Origin: Chloroflexota bacterium
GTDB lineage: Bacteria; Chloroflexota; Anaerolineae; Promineifilales; Promineifilaceae
Direction of reading: 5' to 3'
Length of the DNA stretch: 64,000 nt
NCBI GenBank assembly: GCA_018004935.1
Contig: JAGNBF010000013.1
Location: 1-64,000, forward strand
Part shown: piece by piece, positions 43,059 through 53,114 of the stretch
Position numbering within the stretch: position 1 is the first letter of the stretch
How the letters are laid out: each line of letters starts with the position of its first letter
Notes under the pieces: model-generated
Database searches by the model: none
Told to the model about the DNA's origin: nothing
Seen by the model: only the letters and a program-made list of their open reading frames with translations
Translations under genes and position numbers: made by a program

Positions 43059-44816
43059 ATGGAAAAACAGGCAACCCTTACCCAACAAGATCGCCTCGCG
43101 GCGTTGTATGAATTAAGTGCTCGATTGGGCACAACGTTGGATTTGCAGGAACTGCTCACCCAGATTATGGATTCGATTATCCAATTAACGCGGGCGGAGC
43201 GGGGTTTTATGATGCTCTATGATGAGTTTACCGGGGAGTTACGCCCGGTAGCGGCGCGTAATGTGGATCAAAAGACGCTGGATGGTAGTTCGATGGAAAT
43301 TAGTCGCACGGTGATCACACGGGCGGCTACCACGGGCAACCCCATTTTGACGAATAACGCGCAAGAAGATGATCGGTTTGCCGGGAATCAAAGTGTTGTG
43401 GGCTACCAGTTACGCTCTATTATGTGTGCACCTTTGCGGGCACGCGGCCGCGTCATCGGGGCTGTTTATGTGGATAATCGCCTTTTTACAGGGGTGTTTG
43501 CCCAACCCGACCTGGATTTGCTGGTTGCCTTTACCAATCAGGCCGCCATGGCCATAGATAATGCTCGCCTCTTCCAACGGACTGATCAGGCTTTGGCCCG
43601 GCGTGTGGAAGAGTTAAGCCTTTTCCAACTTATTGACCAGGAACTCAATAAATCTCTAGAGTTAAACCGGGTACTAATCCAGGCGTTGGATTGGGCTATT
43701 CAGTTAACCCAGGCGGATGCCGGTTCGATTGGCCTGATCACGGAAGACAAAGAGACGAAGGAGCGCTATTTACGCCTGCTGGCTCATCGTGGTGTAGATG
43801 AGCATCAACCCCACGAACGGGTGTCGCTCCATCATCCGGTGTTGGCCCAGGTTTTGGCTTTGGGGCAGGCAGTCTCTCTGAATAATACGACACCGGAAGA
43901 GAGTATAGATGGCTCTGCGGCCGCGACACAACTGGCCGTTCCCATTCGTCGTGAAGGCAAAGTTACTGGCCTTATTACTCTGGAAAACCAAAGCACCAGT
44001 AATGTCTTCAATGAAGAAGATACTGCTTTTGTGGCCCGTCTGGCCGACCGGGCGGCTGTCGCTATCAACAATTCCAGCCTTTACGAAGAAATCCACCGCA
44101 TCAACAATGCTAAAAGTCAATTTGTTTCTCTGGTGGCTCATGAATTACGTGTGCCCATGACTTCTATCAAAGGGTATGCAGACCTCCTAAGCAAAGGATT
44201 GGCCGGGCCACTCAATGATCAACAGCAAAGTTTTATGGCTGTTATCTTACGTAACCTGGATCGCATGAGTGTGCTCATTCGTGATTTGTCTGATATTAAC
44301 CAGATTGAAAGCGGCCGCATGAAATTTGAACTGGCTCCCTTCGATCTGCACCTCATCGTCAAAGATGTGGTGGGCAGTTTACGTGAGGCCATGGAATCCC
44401 GTAAACAAACGTATCACATTCAGGTTGCCCCTGATATGCCCCCCGTCTATGCGGACCGCACCCGCATTGGCCAGGTGCTGACCAACCTGGTGAGCAACGC
44501 CCACAAATATACTCCCGATGGTGGTGCTATTACTGTGCGCCTCAATTGGCAGGATGGTTTTGCCCAGGTAGAGGTGGTAGATACCGGCATTGGTATTAAA
44601 CCGGAAGAGCAAGCCAAATTGTTTAGCCAGTTCTTCCGTTCTGATGATAGTGCCGTGCGAGCACAGGTTGGGTGGGGGTTGGGGCTTTCGATTGTTAAGA
44701 TGATGGTAGAAGCCCAGGGTGGACAAATCAATTTTCAGAGTGAGTATGGCAAGGGAAGTACTTTCAGCTTTACGATGCTTCTGGCAACCGCGCAACCATC
44801 CACCAATCGGGTGTGA
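43059..44816 (+). CDS. Soluble sensor histidine kinase with two GAF domains
   Basis: A 585-residue cytosolic kinase: GAF domain 1 about 20-170, GAF domain 2 about 195-345, dimerisation/phosphoacceptor domain with His361 (AHELRVPMTSIKGY), then the ATPase domain with N box (LVSNAHKYTPDG), G1 VVDTGIGI and G2 GWGLGLSIVK. The GAF domains probably sense a small ligand or redox state. There is no membrane segment and no receiver domain. No response regulator is adjacent; two free regulators lie at 15 and 26 kb. Three GCGGCCGC copies. Confidence 0.9.
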   Translation: MEKQATLTQQDRLAALYELSARLGTTLDLQELLTQIMDSIIQLTRAERGFMMLYDEFTGELRPVAARNVDQKTLDGSSMEISRTVITRAATTGNPILTNNAQEDDRFAGNQSVVGYQLRSIMCAPLRARGRVIGAVYVDNRLFTGVFAQPDLDLLVAFTNQAAMAIDNARLFQRTDQALARRVEELSLFQLIDQELNKSLELNRVLIQALDWAIQLTQADAGSIGLITEDKETKERYLRLLAHRGVDEHQPHERVSLHHPVLAQVLALGQAVSLNNTTPEESIDGSAAATQLAVPIRREGKVTGLITLENQSTSNVFNEEDTAFVARLADRAAVAINNSSLYEEIHRINNAKSQFVSLVAHELRVPMTSIKGYADLLSKGLAGPLNDQQQSFMAVILRNLDRMSVLIRDLSDINQIESGRMKFELAPFDLHLIVKDVVGSLREAMESRKQTYHIQVAPDMPPVYADRTRIGQVLTNLVSNAHKYTPDGGAITVRLNWQDGFAQVEVVDTGIGIKPEEQAKLFSQFFRSDDSAVRAQVGWGLGLSIVKMMVEAQGGQINFQSEYGKGSTFSFTMLLATAQPSTNRV

Positions 44817-45005
44817 ACCGGAATAGGGAATTTATCTGCCGTTTTTTCTTTCCTTTGCATTTGCTGTGTCTCTGCGGCGAAATATTTTCAGAGGCGTTTC
44901 CCCTGAGCGGGGTGCTCACCAAGCCTGCCCTGAGCTTGCCGAAGGGAGGAAGAAAAACCTGTAGGGCGATTTGCCAAATCGCCCTACATTTTCAGAGGAG
45001 TTGTT
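44817..45005. repeat. Partial family E and family D with ribosome-binding site
   Basis: A family E fragment lies at about 44921-44950. Family D at 44958-44990 is a near-perfect palindrome (GTAGGGCGATTTGCCAAATC, then GCCCTAC), followed by ATTTTCAGAGGAGTTGTT and the next start codon. Confidence 0.75.
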
Positions 45006-45320
45006 ATGTATGAGAATGGTCCGGTCAAATTACTATTGACCTACAACGTTTTGCCGGAAACCATCCAGGAATATTGGCAGTTTGTCATGGGGCGTTATGT
45101 ACCCACGATGCAAACAATGGGTTTACAGATGTTTGATGCTTATCAAACTACCTACGGTGATATACCGAATCGTCTGGTTATGTTTGTCGCCGCCGATAAA
45201 GATACTGCCATCCGTGCGATGGACACGGACACCTGGGAAACACTCAATGATCAGCTTTTGGAGTTTGTGACTGATTTCAGTTATAAGATGGTCCCCTTCC
45301 GCGAGAAATTCCAATTTTAA
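45006..45320 (+). CDS. Small protein, possible dimeric alpha-beta barrel
   Basis: A 104-residue soluble protein. The pattern of strand (VKLLLTYNVLPE), helix (YWQFVMGRYVPTMQTMG), strand (LQMFDAYQTTYG), strand (NRLVMFVAADKDT) and helix (WETLNDQLLEFVTD) suggests a ferredoxin-like dimeric alpha-beta barrel. No function can be given. AGAGGAG is seven bases before the start and belongs to a family D repeat. Confidence 0.6.
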   Translation: MYENGPVKLLLTYNVLPETIQEYWQFVMGRYVPTMQTMGLQMFDAYQTTYGDIPNRLVMFVAADKDTAIRAMDTDTWETLNDQLLEFVTDFSYKMVPFREKFQF

Positions 45321-45410
45321 ATAGGCTCTCTATCCGATAGAGGTTAACCCATTTTTGGAAGAAGGGTTTGCTAACCTGATTGTTTTGGTCACGGTTCCTG
45401 TTTTTGTCGT

Positions 45411-46010
45411 ATGAAAAAGCACAAATTATTATTGTTTGAATTGATCAGCCGCCGGTTACGCGGCAAGTTACTCCTGTTGTTAGTGTTGGTGGTCGCGGCC
45501 GCGATTTATGACATCTATACCCAATTTTTGGGCGACTACTGGTACGTTGCCTGGGTTGTGGCTGGTCTGCTTATACCCCTCTGGTTTTACTACGCCATTT
45601 TATTTCGCCGGGGAGCCATCCACATCCGTGCCGATGTCTTACGTTTGCAAGGCCCCATCTGGCGGATGAATATCCCGTATGAAGACATTTATTCGGTGAC
45701 AGCGGGGCAGATGGAACAGCATTACCCATTCTCGTCGTTAAGCTGGGCGAAAAGAGGGTTGTTATCCCCATTGTATGGCGCTTCCGGTGTCTTTGTGGAA
45801 TTAAAAACCCAGCCTAAAGGGTATGACTGGCGGCATCTATGGTTTCCCCCTTATCTCTTTGGCAAAAACCGTGGTGGTTTACTGTTATATGGGGGAGATT
45901 GGATGATAACCAGTGGGGATATTGAAGCCGCCCGTGCTCAGTGGTTAGCGAAACATGGCCAACATGCCCGACGTGGACAAACTTCTGCTGAACGTCTGGG
46001 TCGGGAATAA
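45411..46010 (+). CDS. Membrane protein, PH-like tail, unknown
   Basis: A 199-residue protein with two membrane helices (about 18-40 and 45-68), then a cytosolic region that looks like a bacterial PH-type domain (IHIRADVLRLQGPIWRMNIP, YEDIYSVTAGQ), ending in a basic tail. The role is unknown. The GT39 gene starts 17 bases after its stop, so the two form an operon. One GCGGCCGC encodes Ala-Ala-Ala in helix 1. Confidence 0.6.
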   Translation: MKKHKLLLFELISRRLRGKLLLLLVLVVAAAIYDIYTQFLGDYWYVAWVVAGLLIPLWFYYAILFRRGAIHIRADVLRLQGPIWRMNIPYEDIYSVTAGQMEQHYPFSSLSWAKRGLLSPLYGASGVFVELKTQPKGYDWRHLWFPPYLFGKNRGGLLLYGGDWMITSGDIEAARAQWLAKHGQHARRGQTSAERLGRE

Positions 46011-46026
46011 GGGGTAACAATAACGA

Positions 46027-48429
46027 ATGACGGCTTCTTTAACCCGTGTCCGGCGTTGGCTAGAAAATGGTTGGCTGATACCCATCTTATTATTAAGTTT
46101 TGCTCTTCGTGTGGGGCGGTTGGGGGATCGGAGTGTGTGGTGGGATGAAGGGGCGTCAGTGTGGGCCGCCCGGCAATCCTTGACCGCCCTGACTCAGTGG
46201 ACCGCCCATGATGTTCACCCCCCTTTGTATTATTGGTTGCTCCACTTTTGGCGGTTAGCCAGTGGCGATAGTGAATGGGGCTTGCGCCTGCTTTCAGCCC
46301 TGTTTGGCACGATGATGGTCGCGGCCGCGTTTCTTCTCGGTCGCCGTGCGGGTGGCACCCTTGTGGGCTTATTGAGCGCTTTATTCCTTACCGTAGCCCG
46401 CTTCGCAATCGACTGGTCCCAGGAAATGCGGATGTATACCCTCACCGCTACCCTGGCTACCCTGGCCTGGTGGGCAACCCTACGTCTATGGCAACACCTG
46501 CAACAAGATAGACCGCTGTGGACATCGGCAACCCGTTGGGATGTTTTCGCTTACAGCCTCTTTATGGTCGCCGGTCTATACACCCTCTATCTGTCTGTCC
46601 TCGTTTTGGTCGTGACTAATCTGGTCTGGTTATTCTGGATTTTGCCCCTTTCTGCCCATCGTGCCCGAATGTTCTGGCGTTGGTCGGTGGTGCAACTTCT
46701 TGTCATTGTGTTGTACCTGCCCTGGCTCCTTTACATCCTGAGCCGACTGCCTACCTGGTCCATCTCGGCTACATCCATGCCCCTCACTGATTTCCTGCAA
46801 ATCTATGGCACGGTTTTAACCATTGGTATTCCTCTGAATGTCTCCCTTTATGCTCGCTGGACAGTGCCTGTTTTTGTTGTTTTCTTTTTGGGCTTATTCG
46901 TCTTGATTGTTCAGGGAGTGCGCTTGTGGCGCCAACAAAACCCCCGGCAACTGTCGGCTGTCTGGTTATTACTGGTGGGGTTGTTTTTTCCCGCGTTGGT
47001 GGTGTATGTGGGGTCATTACCGCGTAACTTTTTCTTTTATGCGCCGCCCATGGCCCCGCGTTATCTGCTCATCTTTTTACCCGCTTATGTCATTTTGTTA
47101 GCCTGGGGCATTCGTCAATTGAGCCACTTGTGGACCCCTAAACCCTGGCTCGCTCCCCTACAGATGGGACTTTTGACGGCGTTGGTGTTATGGGTATCTG
47201 CCGTGGGAATGCGGGGTTATTATGCTACCCGTGTGCGGAGCGATGATTTTGCTTCCTTAGCGGCCACAATTCAGGCTTATCAACAAGCTGAAGATGAGGT
47301 TATTTTACATAACGACGTAGATTGGCCTATTTTTGCCTATCATTACCCCGATCACTGGCGGGGTGTGCCCAATAGCTGGCAAATGACACCAGAGAGCGCA
47401 GAGACATTCTTAGCACCCATCTGGCAAACGCATGAGGGAGTATGGTTGGTATTGGTGCCTTATGCCATGGAGAATGATCCACAAGGGGAATTAGCGCAAT
47501 GGTTAGCTGACCGTGCCCAGGTTGTTGTGGAATATCCGTATGAGGATCGAACGCTTCGTTTTTATGCCCGCACCCCAGAACGAGCGGCGGAGATAAACCA
47601 GATAAGGGAGGAAACGCGGCCGCGTTTTCCCCTTACCCTTTCTCTACCCCAGGCACAAATCACCGGGTTCGATCTATTTGCCCAGGATTTTCATAGTGGC
47701 GATACCATTCACCTCTTTTTGTATGGACAGGGCCAGCAGGCGGTTATCGCACAGATTGGTTTAATTGATGACGCAGGAAAAATTTGGCAGATGCAAGAAG
47801 TAACACTCCTGGAAGCGAACGAAGATTCTCCTGAGGTTCGGATACGCCAGCAGGTAGATTTATTGGTTGCACCAGATATACCCTCTGGGCATTATCAATT
47901 TCAGCTACTGACCGCAGAAGCTACACCATTTACTTTTGGCTCGGTGATGATTCGCCAGGAAGGGGATGCTGTGTTAACGCTGGCTGATGTGACCATTGCT
48001 GTACCCCTGGCCGTGCGTTTTGGGGAGAAGATCCAACTGTTGGGGTATGACGTGAATACAGAGCGCGTGGAAACAGAACGTGTGGTGGATTTAACCCTTT
48101 ACTGGCAGACGGCAGAGGCTATCACCGAACAGCAAAAGGTATTTACCCACCTCATCGGCACAGTTTACAATGCGGAATGGGACAATTTCCTTTGGGGCCA
48201 GCAGGATAATGAGCCGGTTAGTAACACCCGGCCTACGACGACCTGGCGCTCTAATGAGGTGATTGTAGATCATTATGCTATTCCCCTTCAGCCCCAAACC
48301 CCTGCTGGTGCTTATCAGGTGGAAATAGGCCTTTATGATCCTATTACCGGGGTGCGGCTTTGGGTGACGGAAGGATCTGAACCACTGGATCATCTGATTT
48401 TGACGACCATTATCCTGGAAACAGAATAG
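46027..48429 (+). CDS. Large GT39-type membrane glycosyltransferase with C-terminal beta region
   Basis: An 800-residue enzyme. Residues 1-530 are a GT-C membrane glycosyltransferase: WWDEGASV gives Asp40-Glu41 in the first external loop, HDVHPPLYYWLLHFW is the second motif, and about twelve helices follow. The last 270 residues are a soluble extracellular beta-sandwich region with repeated PAGAYQVEIGLYDP and IPSGHYQFQLL motifs, seen in such Chloroflexota proteins and possibly glycan binding. AAGGGG precedes the ATG. Only two GCGGCCGC copies in 2.4 kb. Confidence 0.82.
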   Translation: MTASLTRVRRWLENGWLIPILLLSFALRVGRLGDRSVWWDEGASVWAARQSLTALTQWTAHDVHPPLYYWLLHFWRLASGDSEWGLRLLSALFGTMMVAAAFLLGRRAGGTLVGLLSALFLTVARFAIDWSQEMRMYTLTATLATLAWWATLRLWQHLQQDRPLWTSATRWDVFAYSLFMVAGLYTLYLSVLVLVVTNLVWLFWILPLSAHRARMFWRWSVVQLLVIVLYLPWLLYILSRLPTWSISATSMPLTDFLQIYGTVLTIGIPLNVSLYARWTVPVFVVFFLGLFVLIVQGVRLWRQQNPRQLSAVWLLLVGLFFPALVVYVGSLPRNFFFYAPPMAPRYLLIFLPAYVILLAWGIRQLSHLWTPKPWLAPLQMGLLTALVLWVSAVGMRGYYATRVRSDDFASLAATIQAYQQAEDEVILHNDVDWPIFAYHYPDHWRGVPNSWQMTPESAETFLAPIWQTHEGVWLVLVPYAMENDPQGELAQWLADRAQVVVEYPYEDRTLRFYARTPERAAEINQIREETRPRFPLTLSLPQAQITGFDLFAQDFHSGDTIHLFLYGQGQQAVIAQIGLIDDAGKIWQMQEVTLLEANEDSPEVRIRQQVDLLVAPDIPSGHYQFQLLTAEATPFTFGSVMIRQEGDAVLTLADVTIAVPLAVRFGEKIQLLGYDVNTERVETERVVDLTLYWQTAEAITEQQKVFTHLIGTVYNAEWDNFLWGQQDNEPVSNTRPTTTWRSNEVIVDHYAIPLQPQTPAGAYQVEIGLYDPITGVRLWVTEGSEPLDHLILTTIILETE

Positions 48430-48612
48430 GCATTAAGTAGTGGTTGCCCTACCCTGGGCTGGCCTTGTGCCTGCCCCGTGTGGGGCAACCACAAGGGTTG
48501 CCCGTACCCCACGAAACCCCAAAAAACTTGTTTTCTTCCTCTCAACCGAAATGAAACACACCCATTGCTAATTTCCGAACGCTAACACCCCTCCCGGGTT
48601 ATTACTGAGGGG
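48430..48612. repeat. Family A plus family K end
   Basis: Family A in reverse covers about 48441-48529, followed by CCTCTCAACCGAAATGAAAC (about 48538-48560). This is the same A-K order as at 34217-34360. Confidence 0.75.
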
Positions 48613-49917
48613 TTACTGTGGATTGAGATGTTTGGTCAGATGGTGGGCCAGGGCGATGATGGTCAGAACGGTGGGGCGAGCCAGGGAGCGGGGGAAGACG
48701 CTGGCATCACAGACGTAGAGGTTTTTGATTTGGGTTTCTAGTTGAGGGGAGAGCAGTTCACCCACGCGCACCGTGCCGGAAGGGTGCGTGCCACGAGCAG
48801 GGGTGGCAAAAATGGTGTCGGGGTGGCAACCAGCCTTCAGGAGCAGGCGGCGGGCATAGGCGGTGGCTTGGGTCAGTTTGTGCTGATCGGCAGGGGTGAG
48901 ACCTTTATGAATGCGGCCGCGTCCCTCCACCTTTCCACTCACTTCATCATGTAACTTAATCATCACCCCATAGGTGTGCCCCCAGCGATACCACGTCAGC
49001 GGGTAGGCTGGCCCTTTCAGCAGGGTGATGATGGGGTACATGAGCCAGGGATCAACCAGGGTTGAGTACATCACGCCCAGTTCGTCATCGGCGTAGCTCC
49101 AGGTCATGGGGGGTTCCAGGCCATTCCCTTTTTCCTTTCCGGCGTGCCCATAGACGATGACGGTAGTATCCAGGGTCATGCCCTGTCCGGCCTGGCTCAG
49201 CCCACTGTTTTGGAGTAGAACCGGCGAACCGATACCGCCCGCGGCCGCGATGACCACCTTCGCATTCACTTGAAACGGCTTCCCCTGCCGTGTGCCGGTC
49301 ACACCACAAGCCACACCCCGTTCGCTCAACACCCGATCCACTCTGGCCTGGGTCCACACCTCACATCCGGCAGAAACGGCGTCGTCTACGTAAGCGGCCG
49401 CGTTCCATTTCACGCCACAGCGGCAACCGAGCATACATTTGGCCCCGCAGTCCAGATCACACCCCTGATCCAGCCGGAAAAACTTGTCTTGCGCCTGCCA
49501 TTCTCCGCCCAATTCAGAGCCACATTCGGCCAGGCGGGTGGAGGCGCGGCCGCGTTGCTCCGGCGGCAAGGGGGCAATACCCAACTCCGCGATGGTCTGT
49601 TCGGCGTAGGTGTCCAGGTTGAGGCCAAAGTCGTGCCAGAAGGGTTGCGGCCGCGTAGCACAGCCACAATACATACTCGTCGCCCCCCCCAGCATCATGG
49701 GGCGAATAATGTTGATACCTTCGCGGGAGTAGAGGAAGGATGCCCCGTTGGTGTAGAGCATGGCCCCCGGGTATGTGCCGTAGAGAGGGTGGGTGCGCCA
49801 GTCGCGGCCGCGTTCCAGCAACAACACCTTACGCCCGGCCCGCGCCAACTGCCGCGCCACCGTCGCTCCCCCCGGCCCCGAGCCAATGACAACAAATTCG
49901 GTTTCTGTTTGTAACAT
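48613..49917 (-). CDS. GMC-family FAD oxidoreductase
   Basis: A 434-residue flavin enzyme. VVIGSGPGGATVARQL is the FAD-binding GxGxxG near the N-terminus. THPSGTVRVG and CDASVFPRSLARPTVLTIIALA are the C-terminal GMC motifs. The Cys-rich stretch CDLDCGAKCMLGCRCGVKW in the middle is typical of the subgroup with a possible metal or Fe-S site. The substrate is probably an alcohol or sterol/polyprenol-like compound, but not determinable. Six GCGGCCGC copies. Confidence 0.82.
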   Translation of the reverse strand: MLQTETEFVVIGSGPGGATVARQLARAGRKVLLLERGRDWRTHPLYGTYPGAMLYTNGASFLYSREGINIIRPMMLGGATSMYCGCATRPQPFWHDFGLNLDTYAEQTIAELGIAPLPPEQRGRASTRLAECGSELGGEWQAQDKFFRLDQGCDLDCGAKCMLGCRCGVKWNAAAYVDDAVSAGCEVWTQARVDRVLSERGVACGVTGTRQGKPFQVNAKVVIAAAGGIGSPVLLQNSGLSQAGQGMTLDTTVIVYGHAGKEKGNGLEPPMTWSYADDELGVMYSTLVDPWLMYPIITLLKGPAYPLTWYRWGHTYGVMIKLHDEVSGKVEGRGRIHKGLTPADQHKLTQATAYARRLLLKAGCHPDTIFATPARGTHPSGTVRVGELLSPQLETQIKNLYVCDASVFPRSLARPTVLTIIALAHHLTKHLNPQ

Positions 49918-49925
49918 GAGAGGGT

Positions 49926-50021
49926 TTAGTCCGTTGCTACCGGTAAATCAAGCCGTTCATCAATCCACTCACGAATGAGAGATGACATACTTACCCCGCG
50001 TTCATTGGCTATCTGGGGCAT
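49926..50021 (-). pseudogene. Remnant of a ribbon-helix-helix antitoxin
   Basis: A 31-codon frame (MPQIANERGVSMSSLIREWI, then DERL..) matches the second half of CopG/RHH antitoxins (IAEERGVSxSxLIREWIxERL). An in-frame TGA lies just upstream and the rest of the N-terminal strand is missing: family D element DNA begins directly at 50022. The element appears to have cut the gene. Confidence 0.6.
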
Positions 50022-50131
50022 GATTCAAAAGTTGGCAAACGGTGCTTAACATTTTGTAGGGCGATTTTGTAAATCGCCCAGTGGACGATTTGCAAAATCG
50101 TCCTACAAATTTGTAAAGTTGGCCTGAACCA
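50022..50131. repeat. Full-length family D element with inverted ends
   Basis: Ends TGATTCAAAAGTTGGCAAA and TTTGTAAAGTTGGCCTGAAC form imperfect inverted repeats (TGGTTCA-type termini). Between them is TGTAGGGCGATTTTGTAAAT, then the complementary ATTTGCAAAATCGTCCTACA. The copy at about 57698-57813 has the same ends and length, which defines the element as about 110-115 bases. Confidence 0.75.
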
Positions 50132-50139
50132 TGCCCGGT

Positions 50140-50217
50140 TTAGCTACTGTAAATCTTGATGGCCATCGTTTCAATATTTGTGATGTCACTGAGAATATCG
50201 AACTGTTCAGGTTGCAT
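50140..50217 (-). pseudogene. Short frame coupled to Uma2 gene, probable gene remnant
   Basis: A 25-codon frame (MQPEQFDILSDITNIETMAI, then KIYSS) whose ATG overlaps the stop of the Uma2 gene (TGATG). The pattern LSDITNIETMAI looks like the start of a family of small proteins of roughly 80 residues. The rest is absent, and a family D element follows. Confidence 0.4.
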
Positions 50218-50924
50218 CAGGGGTTGCCGTAGAGATGAACTGTTTGTTGATAATAGGCCCGTTTTGCTTCAGCGAGTGTGGGGATGGTGAGCATGATTGT
50301 TGCCAGACAGGAGCGATAATCGGGCAACACGTTTTGCCAGAGCCACTCGGGATCAAGCCAAAATCCGGGCAAGACAGCGGAATGGAAACGCCCGGCTTCG
50401 TCTAAGGGCATTTCTTCCAGCATATGGGAGATCGGATTCCGTCCATAAACATCCACCCGCTGGCGACGTGATCGGGGATCAATAATCCAATATTCTTTTA
50501 CCCCGGCCTGCTCATATTCCATAAACTTATCTACACGATCATCCCGTACACTGCTCGGCGAAACAATTTCAACAATCAAATCGGGTGCGCCATCAAACCG
50601 TTTGCTCTTGCGTTTGAGTTGAGTCTGGTGGCTGTGATGAATAAAGGCCAGGTCAGGTTCGCGTGAAGGACCTTCCGGCCATAGTTTCACCTCAAAAGGA
50701 GCAACTACCAGTTCTCCCAAGTCAAAATCCAGAATAAAAGCGAAAAGTAAGGCTTGAAAAAATCCGGCCAGGTATTGATGTTCGTAGATCGGTGGCATAT
50801 GGATAATGACTTCTCCATCAACCCATTCGGTGATCTGGTTTTCTGAGGCAACGTTGAGGTATTCCTCATAACTCATTTTGAGGCGTTGGGGGATGGAGAT
50901 GGGGGATGTTGCGAGGGTACTCAT
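50217..50924 (-). CDS. Uma2-family putative endonuclease, copy 1
   Basis: A 235-residue PD-(D/E)XK-fold protein of the Uma2/DUF820 family. MSYEEYLNVASENQITEWVDGEVI, REPDLAFI, DLIVEIVSPSS and GVKEYWIIDP mark the family; EPD and EIVSPSS carry the catalytic Asp and Glu. The natural function is unknown and copies are often mobile or multiplied. It is a paralogue of the next gene (50940-51638), 15 bases away. Neither contains GCGGCCGC. Confidence 0.85.
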   Translation of the reverse strand: MSTLATSPISIPQRLKMSYEEYLNVASENQITEWVDGEVIIHMPPIYEHQYLAGFFQALLFAFILDFDLGELVVAPFEVKLWPEGPSREPDLAFIHHSHQTQLKRKSKRFDGAPDLIVEIVSPSSVRDDRVDKFMEYEQAGVKEYWIIDPRSRRQRVDVYGRNPISHMLEEMPLDEAGRFHSAVLPGFWLDPEWLWQNVLPDYRSCLATIMLTIPTLAEAKRAYYQQTVHLYGNP

Positions 50925-50939
50925 ACAACGGTTTACCGT

Positions 50940-51638
50940 TTAGTCGAATAGATCCAGCGTCTGTTGATAATAAGCCTGTTTCTCTGGCGAGAGAGTGGGC
51001 ATGCTCAACATGATGTGAGCCAGGCAAATCTGGTGATCGGGTAAGTCATCTTCCCATAACCAATCGGAATCAAGCCAGAATCCGGGCAAAACAGTTGAAT
51101 GAAACCGTCCTTTGGCGTCGGCAGGTGTTTCCTGGTACTCATTTTCCTGCCCCAGTGCGTATATGTCTACCTGATGCTGACGATTGCGGGGATCAATGAG
51201 CCAATACTCGCGTACACCTGCTTGCTCATACTCACTGAACTTACGCACTCGATCCTCTCTGGCACTGCCCGGTGAGACAATTTCAATCACTAAATCAGGT
51301 GTTCCCTCAACTCGTTTACTCTTGCGTGCCAACGTCACCGGATTGTCATGGCTGACAAAAATCAAATCGGGTTCACGCGAAGGGCCACCCGGCCATAATT
51401 TGATCTCCAATGGAGCAACCAACAGTTTACCCAGACCAAAAACTTTGACGAAAGAGCGCAAAAGGGCCGCCAGAAAGGTTACGATGTCTTGATGTTCAAT
51501 GATGGGTGGCATATAGGTAATGATTTCTCCATCAACCCATTCGGTGATGTGGGTTTCTGAGGCAACGTTGAGGTATTCCTCATAACTCATTTTGAGGCGT
51601 TGGGGGGTGGAGATGGGGGGGATGAGGATGTTGGACAT
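50940..51638 (-). CDS. Uma2-family putative endonuclease, copy 2
   Basis: A 232-residue protein with the same motifs (MSYEEYLNVASETHITEWVD, EPDLIFV, DLVIEIVSPGS, GVREYWLIDP). It is first in the pair on the minus strand, and the tandem arose by duplication followed by strong divergence in the middle. The region 49811-51860 is free of GCGGCCGC, consistent with recent arrival. Confidence 0.85.
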   Translation of the reverse strand: MSNILIPPISTPQRLKMSYEEYLNVASETHITEWVDGEIITYMPPIIEHQDIVTFLAALLRSFVKVFGLGKLLVAPLEIKLWPGGPSREPDLIFVSHDNPVTLARKSKRVEGTPDLVIEIVSPGSAREDRVRKFSEYEQAGVREYWLIDPRNRQHQVDIYALGQENEYQETPADAKGRFHSTVLPGFWLDSDWLWEDDLPDHQICLAHIMLSMPTLSPEKQAYYQQTLDLFD

Positions 51639-51712
51639 GGTAGTGATTGGTGTATTGGTGTATTAGTGTAATTGGTTATTTGCTTTCCAATATACCAATA
51701 CACTAATAACTT
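51639..51712. repeat. Imperfect inverted repeat between mnmA and Uma2 genes
   Basis: TTGGTGTATTGGTGTATTAG and the complementary CTAATACACCAATAT-like tract (CCAATATACCAATACACTAA) can form a long A/T-rich hairpin that could act as a terminator after mnmA. Confidence 0.5.
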
Positions 51713-52858
<1,146 letters not shown>

Positions 52859-52871
52859 TTACCTGCATCAA

Positions 52872-53114
52872 CTAACGGTGTGATGCCTCAAGAATGGTCA
52901 TACCGACAACTTCCTCTTCATTGAAATCGAGAATAATGCCCTCCTCTGTCACCTGACTGTGAGTAGAGGTTGGCTGATCGGTAAAATGAAGATACAACAC
53001 ATCTACTTCAGCGTCATAATCAAGCCACATCTTTTTAGTAGGTAACTTGATAAGATTCGCTACCGCTCGGAGTAAATGACTCAAATTAGGTTGTTCTAGG
53101 AGTTCTGTGACCAT
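52872..53114 (-). CDS. DUF2283 protein, probable antitoxin
   Basis: An 80-residue protein with WLDYDAEVDVLYLHFTD and GIILDFNEEEVVGMTILEAS, the DUF2283 pattern (YDxExDvLY, then GivLDy..divGieil). The N-terminal extension TELLEQPNLSHLLRAVANLI may bind DNA or the partner. It overlaps the toxin-like gene before it by 19 bases and follows AAGAGG. DUF2283 proteins often lie beside small nuclease-like toxins, hence the antitoxin call (inference). No GCGGCCGC. Confidence 0.65.
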   Translation of the reverse strand: MVTELLEQPNLSHLLRAVANLIKLPTKKMWLDYDAEVDVLYLHFTDQPTSTHSQVTEEGIILDFNEEEVVGMTILEASHR

